From the NCBI GenBank assembly GCA_016715885.1, contig JADJXL010000016.1, forward strand, positions 313,501 through 377,500: 64,000 nucleotides of DNA, given 5' to 3'. Under the pieces are notes generated by a model that saw only the letters and a program-made list of their open reading frames with translations, did no database searches and was not told where the DNA came from. Each line of letters starts with the position of its first letter. Position 1 is the first letter of the stretch. This document shows, piece by piece, positions 17,458 through 26,415 of this stretch. The DNA is from Polyangiaceae bacterium. Lineage in GTDB: Bacteria > Myxococcota_A > Polyangia > Polyangiales > Polyangiaceae. A program made the position numbers and the translations under genes.

Positions 17458-18858
17458 ATGGCGGCGCGCGGCCGAATTCTAATTGTCGACGACGAGGCGA
17501 ACGCGCGGGCGGCTCTAGCCGAGATCCTGCGCGAAGAGGGGTACACCACAGAGACGGCGGCCGATGGCTTCAAAGCTCTCGGCAAGCTCGAAGAGTTTGC
17601 CCCCGACGTCGTCTTGACGGACCTCAAGATGCCTGGCCTCGATGGAATAGGCCTCATGGAAAAGGCCCAGGAGGCGCGGATCGCCGCAACGTTCGTCGTC
17701 ATGACCGCGTTCGGCACCATCTCCAGCGCCGTCGAAGCCGTCAAAAAGGGCGCCTATCACTACCTGACCAAACCGCTCGACTTCCAAGTGCTCGATGCCG
17801 TCGTCGAGCGCGCCGTCGAACGAGCTCGCCTGCTGCAAGAAAATTCCCGCCTCAGGCAAAAATTGCGTGAACGCAACGCGTTTGGTCACGTCATCGCGAA
17901 CCACCCGAGCATGGTCAAGCTGCTGCGCCTCGTGGAACAAGTCGCCCCGAGCCGCGCAAGCGTGCTCATCGTCGGTGAGACCGGCACCGGCAAAGAGCTC
18001 ATCGCTGAAATGATCCATCGCAACAGCCCTCGAGCGAAGGCGCCGCTCGTTCGGCTCAACTGCGCCGCGCTCAGCGAATCGCTGCTCGAAAGCGAGCTCT
18101 TCGGGCACGAGCGCGGCGCGTTCACCGGCGCCGTCGGACGACGCGAAGGACGTTTCGAACTCGCCAGCGGCGGCACGTTGTTCCTCGACGAAGTCAGCGA
18201 GATCCCGCCTTCGATCCAGATCAAGCTGCTCCGATTCCTTCAAGAACGAACGTTCGAGCGCGTCGGGGGCAACGAAACGCTGAAAGTCGATGTCCGCGTG
18301 ATCGCTGCGACAAACCGTGATCTTCGCCAGCGCATCAACGACGGCGCATTCCGCGAAGATCTCTACTATCGACTCAACGTCGTCACGCTCGAGATCCCGC
18401 CGCTTCGGCAGCGCGCGAGCGACATCCCCGAGCTTGCGATGTTCTTCTTGGGCCGGTACGCCGAGGAAAATGGCAAGCGAATCGAAGGTTTCACCGACGA
18501 GGCGCTCTCTGCGCTCACGGCTCACACGTGGCCAGGCAACGTCCGCGAGCTCGAAAACGTCATCGAGCGTGCGGTCGTTCTTTGCGACACGCCCCGCGTC
18601 GAACCTCGACACTTGCCTGCATCGCTCGATGCCATGGCATCGCAGGTGACGGCTCCGCCGATTCCCGGAAGCACGATCTACGATCTCGAACGATTCGCCA
18701 TCTTGAAGACGCTCGAGGCTTGCAAAGGCTCCACGTCCAAAGCGGCGTCGATCCTCGGGATCAGCCCACGCAAGATCCAGTACAAGTTGCACGAATACGC
18801 CAGTTCGTCGGGATCCGTTGCTCGCGATGGCGAGCCCATCGTCGAGGAGAGCGTGTGA
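17458..18858 (+). CDS. Sigma-54-dependent response regulator (NtrC family)
   Basis: Complete three-domain transcription activator of 466 residues. Receiver domain: acidic pair DD (11-12), phospho-acceptor D55 in VVLTDLKMPG, and K105 in LTKPLDF. AAA+ domain: Walker A GETGTGKE (173-180), the sigma-54-contacting loop GAFTGA (220-225), Walker B TLFLDEVSEI. Fis-type helix-turn-helix near 425-447 (SKAASILGISPRKIQYKL). AGGA precedes ATG 17458. The gene overlaps the next by GTGA, so the regulator and ABC ATPase are made together; the regulator may control its own operon or the divergent OmpA gene. No cognate histidine kinase is in the window. Confidence 0.95.
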   Translation: MAARGRILIVDDEANARAALAEILREEGYTTETAADGFKALGKLEEFAPDVVLTDLKMPGLDGIGLMEKAQEARIAATFVVMTAFGTISSAVEAVKKGAYHYLTKPLDFQVLDAVVERAVERARLLQENSRLRQKLRERNAFGHVIANHPSMVKLLRLVEQVAPSRASVLIVGETGTGKELIAEMIHRNSPRAKAPLVRLNCAALSESLLESELFGHERGAFTGAVGRREGRFELASGGTLFLDEVSEIPPSIQIKLLRFLQERTFERVGGNETLKVDVRVIAATNRDLRQRINDGAFREDLYYRLNVVTLEIPPLRQRASDIPELAMFFLGRYAEENGKRIEGFTDEALSALTAHTWPGNVRELENVIERAVVLCDTPRVEPRHLPASLDAMASQVTAPPIPGSTIYDLERFAILKTLEACKGSTSKAASILGISPRKIQYKLHEYASSSGSVARDGEPIVEESV

Positions 18859-19850
18859 GCGAAGTGCAGGATTCCACGCTCGAAGAATCCGCTTCCGACG
18901 ACGTCGCAAGCGATGACAAGCAGAGCCGCGGCGAGGAGCTCATCCAAGTTCGAGACCTGCGCAAGACGTTTCGGATTGGGCTTTTGGGTCGCCGGGTCGA
19001 GGCGGTCAAAGGCGTGTCGTTCGAGGTTCGTCGGGGCGAAATCTTTGGCTTCCTCGGACCCAATGGCGCGGGCAAGACCACCACGATCAAGATGCTCACG
19101 GGGCTCATCAAGCCCACGGCAGGCGAAGCCTTCTTGTTCGGTGCACGCGTTCCGAGCGCAGAAGCTCGGAGGCGCATAGGGTTTCTCCCGGAAAACCCGT
19201 ACGTGTATCCGTACCTGACGCCGCGCGAATTCGTTTCACTCTGCGGCCGTTTGTCCGGACTATCCGGAAAAACCCTGGCCGATCGCGCTGCGTCCATGCT
19301 CGGCAAAGTCGGCATCGCCTACGCAGCGGACAGGCCCGTTCGTCGCCTCTCGAAAGGCATGCTCCAGCGCACGGGGCTCGCCGCTGCGCTGGTCTCCGAC
19401 CCCGAGCTGCTCATCCTCGACGAACCGATGAGCGGCCTCGATCCCGTGGGTCGCAAAGAGGTTCGCGACATCATTCTCGAGGAGCGTTCGTCCGGACGCA
19501 CCATCTTTTTCTCGACACACATTCTCAGCGACGTCGAAACGATGTGCGATCGCGTCACGATTCTTCGCGAAGGCAAAGCGGTCGTGAGCGGAGCGTTGCG
19601 CAAGCTCTTGCGTGGCGACGTCTTGCGCACGGACATCACGCTCGCCGGCGTATCGGATTCACTGCGACGTGTTTTCGAAGAGTCTGGTTACCGAGTCGAG
19701 CCGCGGGCCGATGTCGTGGTGGTCGAGATCGAAGGCGAGAAGCAGGTGGGTGATGCACTTCGTGCCGCACTCGATGCAGGCGCACAGGTCATCGAGGTCG
19801 CGCCGCGTCGAGAAACGCTGGAAGATCTCTTCTTGCGTCGCGCTCTTTAA
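18855..19850 (+). CDS. ABC transporter ATP-binding protein (ABC-2/CcmA type)
   Basis: ATPase subunit of an ABC exporter. I start at GTG 18855, which overlaps the regulator stop (GTGA); a longer frame upstream is antisense-free but lies inside the regulator gene. The 331-residue product has an acidic N-terminal tail, Walker A GPNGAGKT (68-75), Q-loop region GFLPENPYVYP, signature RLSKGMLQR in place of canonical LSGGQ, Walker B LLILDEP, and an H-loop in FSTHIL. The C-terminal ~80 residues match the regulatory extension of the drug/gliding-type family (DUF4162-like). No permease gene lies next to it: the following gene is on the other strand. The partner must be elsewhere. Confidence 0.93.
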   Translation: MSEVQDSTLEESASDDVASDDKQSRGEELIQVRDLRKTFRIGLLGRRVEAVKGVSFEVRRGEIFGFLGPNGAGKTTTIKMLTGLIKPTAGEAFLFGARVPSAEARRRIGFLPENPYVYPYLTPREFVSLCGRLSGLSGKTLADRAASMLGKVGIAYAADRPVRRLSKGMLQRTGLAAALVSDPELLILDEPMSGLDPVGRKEVRDIILEERSSGRTIFFSTHILSDVETMCDRVTILREGKAVVSGALRKLLRGDVLRTDITLAGVSDSLRRVFEESGYRVEPRADVVVVEIEGEKQVGDALRAALDAGAQVIEVAPRRETLEDLFLRRAL

Positions 19851-20488
19851 CGATTGGCCGGAGCAGTTGGTGCGGGCGTCTGTGGTGGTGCCGCGGTGCT
19901 TCTGCGCAGCCAGAGCGCCGTTCCTGCGCCAATCAACGCGGCAAGCGCGACGGCGAGTACCCAGACGATCGTCGGCGGCCCGCTGGTTGGAGGCGCTGCC
20001 GACGGAGGTGCACGAACGACCGTTGCGGCCATCGCCGACTTCGGCGCTCGCTGACTGACATGCGAACCCGACGTCGGATACCGACTCGAAGGCGCGCCGA
20101 CCTCTTCCGCCAGTTGATCCGGTCGTTGCTCTTGCAGTTCCTCGGGCGTCAGTGGTGGTCGAGGTCGTCCGGGTGCAAGACGCATGGTCTGCATTCGTCG
20201 CGGATCGACGCTGCTCGCAATGGCGACTTTGTCCGCTGTTTGTTTCGGTGCCGCGATCGCAGGCAGCGACGTCGGCGGCACGTAAGCCCGAGCTTCTCGT
20301 TCACCACCGCCCACGAAAACCTGACTGTGGGAGCTCGCGTGAGCCGCATCTGCGGCCGCTGCATTGGGCGGCTCTGCGCTGCCCAGCGATGGATCGACGA
20401 GGTCACCGTCGAACTCGGAATCCCCGTTTCTTCTCCGCTTCATGGATGGTTTGCCCGTTACGATCCACGATGGAAACGGCAGCTTCAA
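19847..20488 (-). CDS. Single-span membrane protein with disordered N-terminal region
   Basis: About 200 residues: an acidic, then Pro/Ala-rich soluble region with no recognisable domain, one membrane helix near the C-terminus (TIVWVLAVALAALIGAGTAL) and a short Pro/Ala tail. The orientation predicted from charge is N-terminus inside. The longest frame starts at TTG 20488; ATG 20443 (MKRRRNG) is an alternative and neither has a good ribosome-binding site. The stop overlaps the ABC ATPase stop tail to tail (TTAA). Composition resembles linker regions of myxobacterial signalling proteins, but no function can be assigned. Confidence 0.55.
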   Translation of the reverse strand: MKLPFPSWIVTGKPSMKRRRNGDSEFDGDLVDPSLGSAEPPNAAAADAAHASSHSQVFVGGGEREARAYVPPTSLPAIAAPKQTADKVAIASSVDPRRMQTMRLAPGRPRPPLTPEELQEQRPDQLAEEVGAPSSRYPTSGSHVSQRAPKSAMAATVVRAPPSAAPPTSGPPTIVWVLAVALAALIGAGTALWLRRSTAAPPQTPAPTAPANR

Positions 20489-20823
20489 CTCGGAGTTCCG
20501 AGCGTGCGCCCCGGGGCTTGGACCGAGCGAGCCCTCGGTAAGGACGACGTTCTTGGGGTATCGTAGGCGGTTCGGGGCGCCAAGGGGGTATCAGGCGCGG
20601 CGCTTTTTTTCGACGAAAGACGAGCCATTTGCGCGTCGCAGAATGTCGGCTCGCAGACGCCCGTCGTCACGCGGTCGGGCCGTTCGACTTTCGTTGATTT
20701 TTCGGAGCATCACCTTCAATCTGCCTTTCAACGTCCACGTCGATGCCCATGGGCGCTCGATGTGGTGCTCGCTTCGAGCAGATCCACGCTATCGGCGCGT
20801 CCGGAGCGTCAGAAACCCACGAC
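20489..20823. other. Divergent intergenic region, no gene seen
   Basis: These 335 bases lie between the minus-strand membrane protein and the plus-strand cyclase. The frames that cross it have no homology I can recognise. It must hold both promoters; a poly-T run (20607-20613) is the most AT-rich part, but I could not identify convincing promoter elements. Confidence 0.5.
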
Positions 20824-23800
20824 ATGAACCCGCTCGTCCCCGACTTCATCCTGATGCAGGAAACTCGGGGAAGGACCGAAGGCAACTTCGCGGCAGCGGC
20901 GCTTTTTGTCGACATTCCCGGCTTCACGCGCCTCACCGAGCAGCTCGCGCACCACGAAGATCGCGTCGAAAACGCCAAGGACGACAAGCTCGTTCCCAAC
21001 CTCGTGGACGAAGCGGCCGAAGAGATTCTCGCCAGTGCTCTGCGTCTCTACTTCGACCCACTGATCCAAGCCGTCCATGAGCTCGGTGGCGTCGTCATCG
21101 GGTTTGCCGGGGACGCCTTCACGGCGGTTTTCCCTCACGCACCAGGCCGAAACGCAGGCGAACACGCGCTCGCGGCGGCGCTTCGGATGCGTAGGTTTTT
21201 CCTGAAGCAACCCGAGCTCACGACTCGATTTGGCAAATTCCCCTTCTCGTACAAGGTGGGTTTGTCCTGGGGCGCGGTCGAATGGGGCATCGTTCGCGTC
21301 TCGGCCGAGCGCGCCTATTTTTATTTCCGCGGCCCTGCGATCGACAAATGCAGCGGCATCGAGCACCACGCCGAGAAAGGCGACATCTTGATGGACGCCG
21401 CGTTTCACCAGCGCGTTCCCACCAAGCGTGTCGCGCCCATCGCGGGTGCCGAGGGCGTCTTCAAGCTGCTCGATTTGCAGGACATTCCGCTGCCCCCCGT
21501 CGCTCGCATCAATCCTCCCGGCGATGGCAATCATTTCGTCCCGCCCGGCGTTCGCGACATGCCCCCGCAAGGCGAATTCCGTCGCGTCACCAGTGTCTTC
21601 TTGGCATTCGACGTGATCCCGAGCTTCGAGGAGCTCATCAAGCTCTTGCACGAACACGCCAACAAGTACGGCGGCACCTTCACGGGCGTCGATTCGGGCG
21701 ACAAGGGCATCAACTGCTTGATCCACTTCGGCGCACCGATCACGCACGAAAACGATCTCGAGCGCGCGCTCGACTTCGTCCTCGGTCTTCGCAAAGCCGC
21801 ACCGAAAGGCATGCTCATTCGTGGCGGCGTCACCTACGACGATCGCTACGCGGGCTTCAACGGTGGGACCGAGCGCCGCGAGTTCGCTTGTCTGGGCCGC
21901 GCCACCAACCTCGCCGCACGGCTCATGATGAAAGCGCCTTGGCGCGAAGTCTGGGTCGACGCGAGCGTTTACGATCGAGGCCAGGGCACGCATCACTTCA
22001 AGCGGCTCGGCGAGCATTCGTTCAAAGGCTTCGAGCAGCCCGTCGATGCGTATTTGCTCGAAGGCAAACGCATCGCCGCGCAGCGCGAATTTCTCGCGCG
22101 GGGTCTCATCGGCCGCGAAAAAGAGCTCTCCGATCTCTCGCGATACGTCACAGGCATCATCGATCAACGTGCCGCCGGAATCATCTACGTCGACGGCGAG
22201 CCTGGTCTTGGCAAAAGCTTTCTGGTCGAAACATTTCGTCGCGGCATCGAGGACAGCCGCAACGAAGCAACCCCCATCTGGATCGACGCACGGTGCGATC
22301 AGACGCTGCGATCGAGCCTCAATCCGTTCGAATACGCGCTCAAGGAATACTTCGGCCAAGCGTCGGCAAATACCCGCGAACAAAAGCACGCCGCCTTCGA
22401 CGAAGCCCTGGACAAACTCATCGATCGCCTTCCCGAATCGGCATCGACGCTCGCTCGCGAGCTCGAGCTTGCCCGCAGCACGTTCGGCGCCATCATCGGC
22501 ATTCGCTGGGACGGATCCGTGTACGAACGCATGGATCCCAAGCTTCGTTTTGCGAGTACGCTCAGCGCCATCTCGCTCTGGCTCGAAGCCGAGAGCCACT
22601 TGCAGCCCGTCATCCTTCACATCGAAGATGCTCACTGGGCCGATGGCGACTCGCTCGAAGCCATCCGTCACGTCACGAGCGCCGTGCGCGACTGCCCCGT
22701 CGCGATCATCTGCACTTGTCGCAACAACGACGACGGTTCGACCTTTCGCATCGAGCTCGACGAAGGCGTGCCCGAACATGCCGTCACGCTCGGTCCGCTG
22801 CCGAAGGAGAAGATCGTCGAGCTTGCGACAGGGCTCATGGGTGGCCCCGTCGCTGACATTCTCGCGGTTTTCCTCGCTGAAAATGCGAACGGCAATCCTT
22901 ACTTCGCCCAAGAGATCATGACGTTCTGGCTCGAGGCCAATCAGCTCACGGGCAAGAAGAAGGACAAGGAGGACACCGGCGTTTCGACACCGAGCATTTT
23001 TCTCCTCCCGAACGACGTCAACAGCTTGCTCATCGCACGCCTCGATCGTCTCGAGCCCAAGGTCAAACGCGTCGTTCAAGCAGCGTCGGTGCTCGGTCGC
23101 GAGTTCGACCTGCGCATTCTTTCTCGCATGATGGATGACGACATTCGCCTCGAAGAGTTTGTCCGCGTCGGCGAAGAGCAGCGCATTTGGCTTCCCATGA
23201 CGAAAGGGCGTTACCGCTTTGGAAACGTTCTTCTGCGCAACGCCGCCTATGAGATGCAGTCGCGTGCTCGGCTGCAGGACCTGCATCGTCGTGCTGCCGA
23301 GGCGATCGAGGAAATTCACGTCGAGGATCTCGGCAGTCAGGTCACGGCGCTTGGTCGACACTGGCAGCGCGCAGGGCAATCGAATCGCGCGCGTTGGTAC
23401 TTCCTCGCAGGCGCTCGCAAGGCTGCCGAACGATATGCGCACGGCGAAGCCAAGCGTCTCTATCGCGCGTACTTCAAGCTCACCACGGAACCGACCGATG
23501 AGAGCATCGTCGTTCGTTACGAGTTTGCGCGCGATGTGCTCGAGCTTCAGGGGCGTTACGAAGAAGCGATGCAGGAGCACGTGCGTGTGCTCGACGAAGC
23601 GCAAAAGCTCGGCGATCGCGCCTCGGAAGCGCTTGGTCTTTTGGGTCTTGGTCGCGTCAACTGGGCTACGGGTCGCGTCGAAAGTGCGCGTGCGTTCTAC
23701 GAACAAGCCCTGACGACCGCACGTGAAGCGGGCAGTTTGTGGAACGAGGGACTCGCGCTGAAGAGCCTTGCGGGTTTGCACAAGGATCAAGGTCGCTACG

Positions 23801-23979
23801 ACTTGGCGCGGTCGTTTTTCGAGCAGGCCTTGGGCATCTCGCGCAAGGTAGGCAACCGTCATGACGAGAGCATGATCCTCAATGATCTCGCTGGGTTACA
23901 CGAACAACAAGGCCACCTTCGCGAGGCCATTGCGCTGAAAGAGCAGGCACGAGCGATCGCGCGAGATCTTGGTGGATGA
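20824..23979 (+). CDS. Class III adenylyl cyclase, soluble-cyclase (ADCY10-like) architecture: two cyclase domains, AAA/NACHT-like ATPase, TPR
   Basis: Predicted to make cAMP. Numbering from ATG 20824 (1051 residues). Cyclase domain 1 has both metal Asp residues: D30 in FVDIPGFTRL and D97 in FAGDAF, but lacks the transition-state Asn/Arg. Cyclase domain 2 lacks the metal Asp (LAFDVIPSFEEL) but supplies SGDKGINCL with a substrate Lys (K294) and GRATNLAAR with N362 and R366. The halves complement each other as in mammalian cyclases, and DKG-x-x-CL resembles the second domain of soluble cyclase. Next come Walker A GEPGLGKS (458-465), HIEDAHWAD (599-607) and C-terminal TPR repeats from about 850. 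No membrane segment. The longer frame from 20743 has no better start. The SulP-CNB gene follows on the same strand. Confidence 0.9.
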   Translation: MNPLVPDFILMQETRGRTEGNFAAAALFVDIPGFTRLTEQLAHHEDRVENAKDDKLVPNLVDEAAEEILASALRLYFDPLIQAVHELGGVVIGFAGDAFTAVFPHAPGRNAGEHALAAALRMRRFFLKQPELTTRFGKFPFSYKVGLSWGAVEWGIVRVSAERAYFYFRGPAIDKCSGIEHHAEKGDILMDAAFHQRVPTKRVAPIAGAEGVFKLLDLQDIPLPPVARINPPGDGNHFVPPGVRDMPPQGEFRRVTSVFLAFDVIPSFEELIKLLHEHANKYGGTFTGVDSGDKGINCLIHFGAPITHENDLERALDFVLGLRKAAPKGMLIRGGVTYDDRYAGFNGGTERREFACLGRATNLAARLMMKAPWREVWVDASVYDRGQGTHHFKRLGEHSFKGFEQPVDAYLLEGKRIAAQREFLARGLIGREKELSDLSRYVTGIIDQRAAGIIYVDGEPGLGKSFLVETFRRGIEDSRNEATPIWIDARCDQTLRSSLNPFEYALKEYFGQASANTREQKHAAFDEALDKLIDRLPESASTLARELELARSTFGAIIGIRWDGSVYERMDPKLRFASTLSAISLWLEAESHLQPVILHIEDAHWADGDSLEAIRHVTSAVRDCPVAIICTCRNNDDGSTFRIELDEGVPEHAVTLGPLPKEKIVELATGLMGGPVADILAVFLAENANGNPYFAQEIMTFWLEANQLTGKKKDKEDTGVSTPSIFLLPNDVNSLLIARLDRLEPKVKRVVQAASVLGREFDLRILSRMMDDDIRLEEFVRVGEEQRIWLPMTKGRYRFGNVLLRNAAYEMQSRARLQDLHRRAAEAIEEIHVEDLGSQVTALGRHWQRAGQSNRARWYFLAGARKAAERYAHGEAKRLYRAYFKLTTEPTDESIVVRYEFARDVLELQGRYEEAMQEHVRVLDEAQKLGDRASEALGLLGLGRVNWATGRVESARAFYEQALTTAREAGSLWNEGLALKSLAGLHKDQGRYDLARSFFEQALGISRKVGNRHDESMILNDLAGLHEQQGHLREAIALKEQARAIARDLGG

Positions 23980-24153
23980 CGTAATAAAAATTGCATTACG
24001 ACCCTTCCTGGCCGCTCACGCTTGCCTCCGGTGGTCGAGTTGGTCGAAGATGCACCTTGCGAAGAAATTTTCGTGTTGAAGAGGGCGCGTGAAAGCGGGT
24101 CCTCGGGGTGGTCCGACCGCAGGACGCGGTGAAGGCTGGGCTTTCGGACGACG

Positions 24154-26394
24154 ATGCAAGGGCAGGACAGTGCGCCGCTGAGTTCGATACCGGTGCCCAG
24201 CGCTGCGCGTGGGATTCGCGGTTCGCGTTGGCTTTCGGGGCTTTTTGCCGGAGCGATGTCGGGCACGCTCGTTGCCACGTTCAGCATCACGCTTGCCGCG
24301 CTCATTTTTTCGGGAAACCTCACGCAGTACTTGAGCCGCGGCATCGGCATGGCCTTGGCTGGGTCGGCCATCGTTGGCGTGATCGTTTCGCTGGGGAGCT
24401 CGTTTCGCCCTGCGATTGCCGCGCCGCAAGAAAACACCGCGGTTGTCCTTGCGCTCGTCGCGTCTGCGATCGGCACGAACATGGCTGCGCGTGGGGGAGG
24501 CGATCCATTTCCCACCATTGTCGCGGTTTTCATTCTCAGTGCTTTGGTGACCGGTGGTGTTTTTCTTCTCCTCGGCGTTCTAAGGCTCGGGACGATCGTT
24601 CGTTTCATTCCTTATCCCGTCGTAGGTGGCTTTTTGGCGGGTACGGGGTGGTTATTGCTCACCGGGTCGATCTCCGTCATGATCGACGCGCCATTGACGC
24701 TCGGAAATTTGGGCGCGCTTTTGAAGATGGGCGCGCTGATCAATTGGCTTCCCGGTCTCGCGCTCGGCGTTGTTCTCACGCTCCTCATTCGCCGTTATCA
24801 TCACTTTTTGCTTCTTCCGGGGCTGCTCGTCGCGGCCATTGGGCTTTTTTACGCCATCATTTATCTCGGTTTTGGAAATATCCAAGAAGCGAGCGCGCGC
24901 GGAATGCTTCTTGGGCCTTTTCACGGAGGCGCGCTTTGGCCGCCGATGGCCACCTCCGAGATATCGAAGGTCGCGTGGTCCGAAGTTTTGGCGAATTCGG
25001 GCAACCTGTTTGCCATCATCATGCTCGCGACCATTTCGATTCTGCTGAATGCTTCCGGTCTCGAGATTGCCACCGAGCGTGAAATCGACCTCGACCGCGA
25101 GCTTCGAGCGACCGGCGTGGCCAATCTGGCAGCGGGCCTCGGGTTTGGCATGGTCGGCTATTTGTCGCTCAGCGAATCCACGTTGAACCACAAAGCAGGC
25201 GCCGAGAGTCGTTTGGCGGGTATCGTTTCCGCCGGCATTTGTGGAGCAGCGCTGCTTTTCGGAGCTTCGGTATTTTCGTATTTCCCCAAGCCGGTTCTCG
25301 GCGGATTGCTTGTTTTTCTTGGCCTCGGGTTTCTCGTCGAAACCCTTTATGATTCCTGGTTCAGGCTTCCACGTCTCGAGTACGGCCTCGTCGTCACCAT
25401 TCTCGTCGTCATTGCGCTCGCAGGCTTTCTCGAAGGCATTGGTGTTGGCATCGTCGTTTCCTCGGTCCTCTTTGCCGTCAATTACAGCCGCATCGATGTC
25501 ATCAAGCGGGCGCTCATCGGCGGCGAAGTGAGGAGCAACGTCGAACGAAGCGCAGGCGACGAGCTCACGCTCGAGGATCGAGGCAAAGAGCTCTACATAC
25601 TCCAGCTTCAAGGATACATTTTCTTCGGCACGTCGTACACATTGCTGAAGCGCGTGCATCAACGCATGCTCAGCGAGGATTCCGGGCCGACTCGTTTCGT
25701 GCTCCTTGATTTTCGTCACGTCGACGGCATCGATTCGTCCGCTATTTTGAGTTTCGTGCGCATGCGCAAGCTCGCCGAATCGCATGGCGTCACGCTCGTT
25801 CTCACGGATTTGCCTCCGGCCGTCAAAAAGCAGCTCGATCGTGGCGGTTTTTCTGACGACAGCAAACGCGTCCGGTTTTTCCCCGACCTCGATCACGGCC
25901 TCGAATGGTGCGAAAACAAGATTCTTCAGGGCGCTCCGCCCAGCATGCTCCCGCCCACCAAATTGCTCGACGAGCTGGAAAACGTGTTTGGTTCGCGCGA
26001 GCTCGTCTCCAAGTTCCTCGAATACTTGGAAAAAGTCGAAGCTCCTTCGGGGTATCGTATTTATCGCCAGGGTGACGTCTCCAAGGACCTTTATCTCATC
26101 GAAACGGGCGAGCTTGCCGCGTGGCTCGAGCTGTCCGGCGGCAAGACGAAGCGTTTGCGCACGATGGGGCCGGGCACCGTGGTGGGCGAATCCGGACTTT
26201 ATCTGGGAGCCAAGCGTTCGGCCACCGTCGTCAGCGTAACGCCAGCCGTGCTTTATCGCTTGTCGATCGATTCGCTCGAACGCATCACCCACGAATCGCC
26301 GCACCTGGCCGCGGCGTTCCATCAATTCGTCGTTCGCCTGCTCGCCGAACGATTGGTGCTCGCGACGGGAGCTTCCAAGTCGCTCTTCAATTGA
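24154..26394 (+). CDS. SulP-family anion transporter with STAS and cyclic nucleotide-binding domains
   Basis: Inner-membrane anion carrier (SulP/SLC26 family; substrates in the family include sulfate, bicarbonate and others). Residues ~25-470 form the multi-helix transport domain, with the conserved segment ESTLNHKAGAESRLAGIV around 345-365. A STAS domain follows (about 500-600; LDFRHVDGIDSSA). The last ~110 residues are a cyclic nucleotide-binding domain: phosphate cassette GPGTVVGESGLYLGAKRSA with E679 and R688, the residues that contact the sugar-phosphate of cAMP. This triple fusion is known, but here it sits 174 bases after a predicted adenylyl cyclase and 21 bases before the VWA gene, so cAMP control of anion flux is a reasonable inference. 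Transported ion unknown. Confidence 0.9.
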   Translation: MQGQDSAPLSSIPVPSAARGIRGSRWLSGLFAGAMSGTLVATFSITLAALIFSGNLTQYLSRGIGMALAGSAIVGVIVSLGSSFRPAIAAPQENTAVVLALVASAIGTNMAARGGGDPFPTIVAVFILSALVTGGVFLLLGVLRLGTIVRFIPYPVVGGFLAGTGWLLLTGSISVMIDAPLTLGNLGALLKMGALINWLPGLALGVVLTLLIRRYHHFLLLPGLLVAAIGLFYAIIYLGFGNIQEASARGMLLGPFHGGALWPPMATSEISKVAWSEVLANSGNLFAIIMLATISILLNASGLEIATEREIDLDRELRATGVANLAAGLGFGMVGYLSLSESTLNHKAGAESRLAGIVSAGICGAALLFGASVFSYFPKPVLGGLLVFLGLGFLVETLYDSWFRLPRLEYGLVVTILVVIALAGFLEGIGVGIVVSSVLFAVNYSRIDVIKRALIGGEVRSNVERSAGDELTLEDRGKELYILQLQGYIFFGTSYTLLKRVHQRMLSEDSGPTRFVLLDFRHVDGIDSSAILSFVRMRKLAESHGVTLVLTDLPPAVKKQLDRGGFSDDSKRVRFFPDLDHGLEWCENKILQGAPPSMLPPTKLLDELENVFGSRELVSKFLEYLEKVEAPSGYRIYRQGDVSKDLYLIETGELAAWLELSGGKTKRLRTMGPGTVVGESGLYLGAKRSATVVSVTPAVLYRLSIDSLERITHESPHLAAAFHQFVVRLLAERLVLATGASKSLFN

Positions 26395-26415
26395 CGCTGC
26401 TGCATCGGGGTTGTC

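Noticed and set aside
20809..23862. Open frame of 1017 codons antisense to the cyclase gene
   Set aside because: Caused by high GC and codon bias; no domain is readable, while the sense strand carries clear cyclase, ATPase and TPR motifs.
23980..24002. Possible terminator after the cyclase gene (CGTAAT...ATTACG)
   Set aside because: Only 6 AT-rich base pairs, no T-tract; too weak to support a terminator between cyclase and SulP genes.
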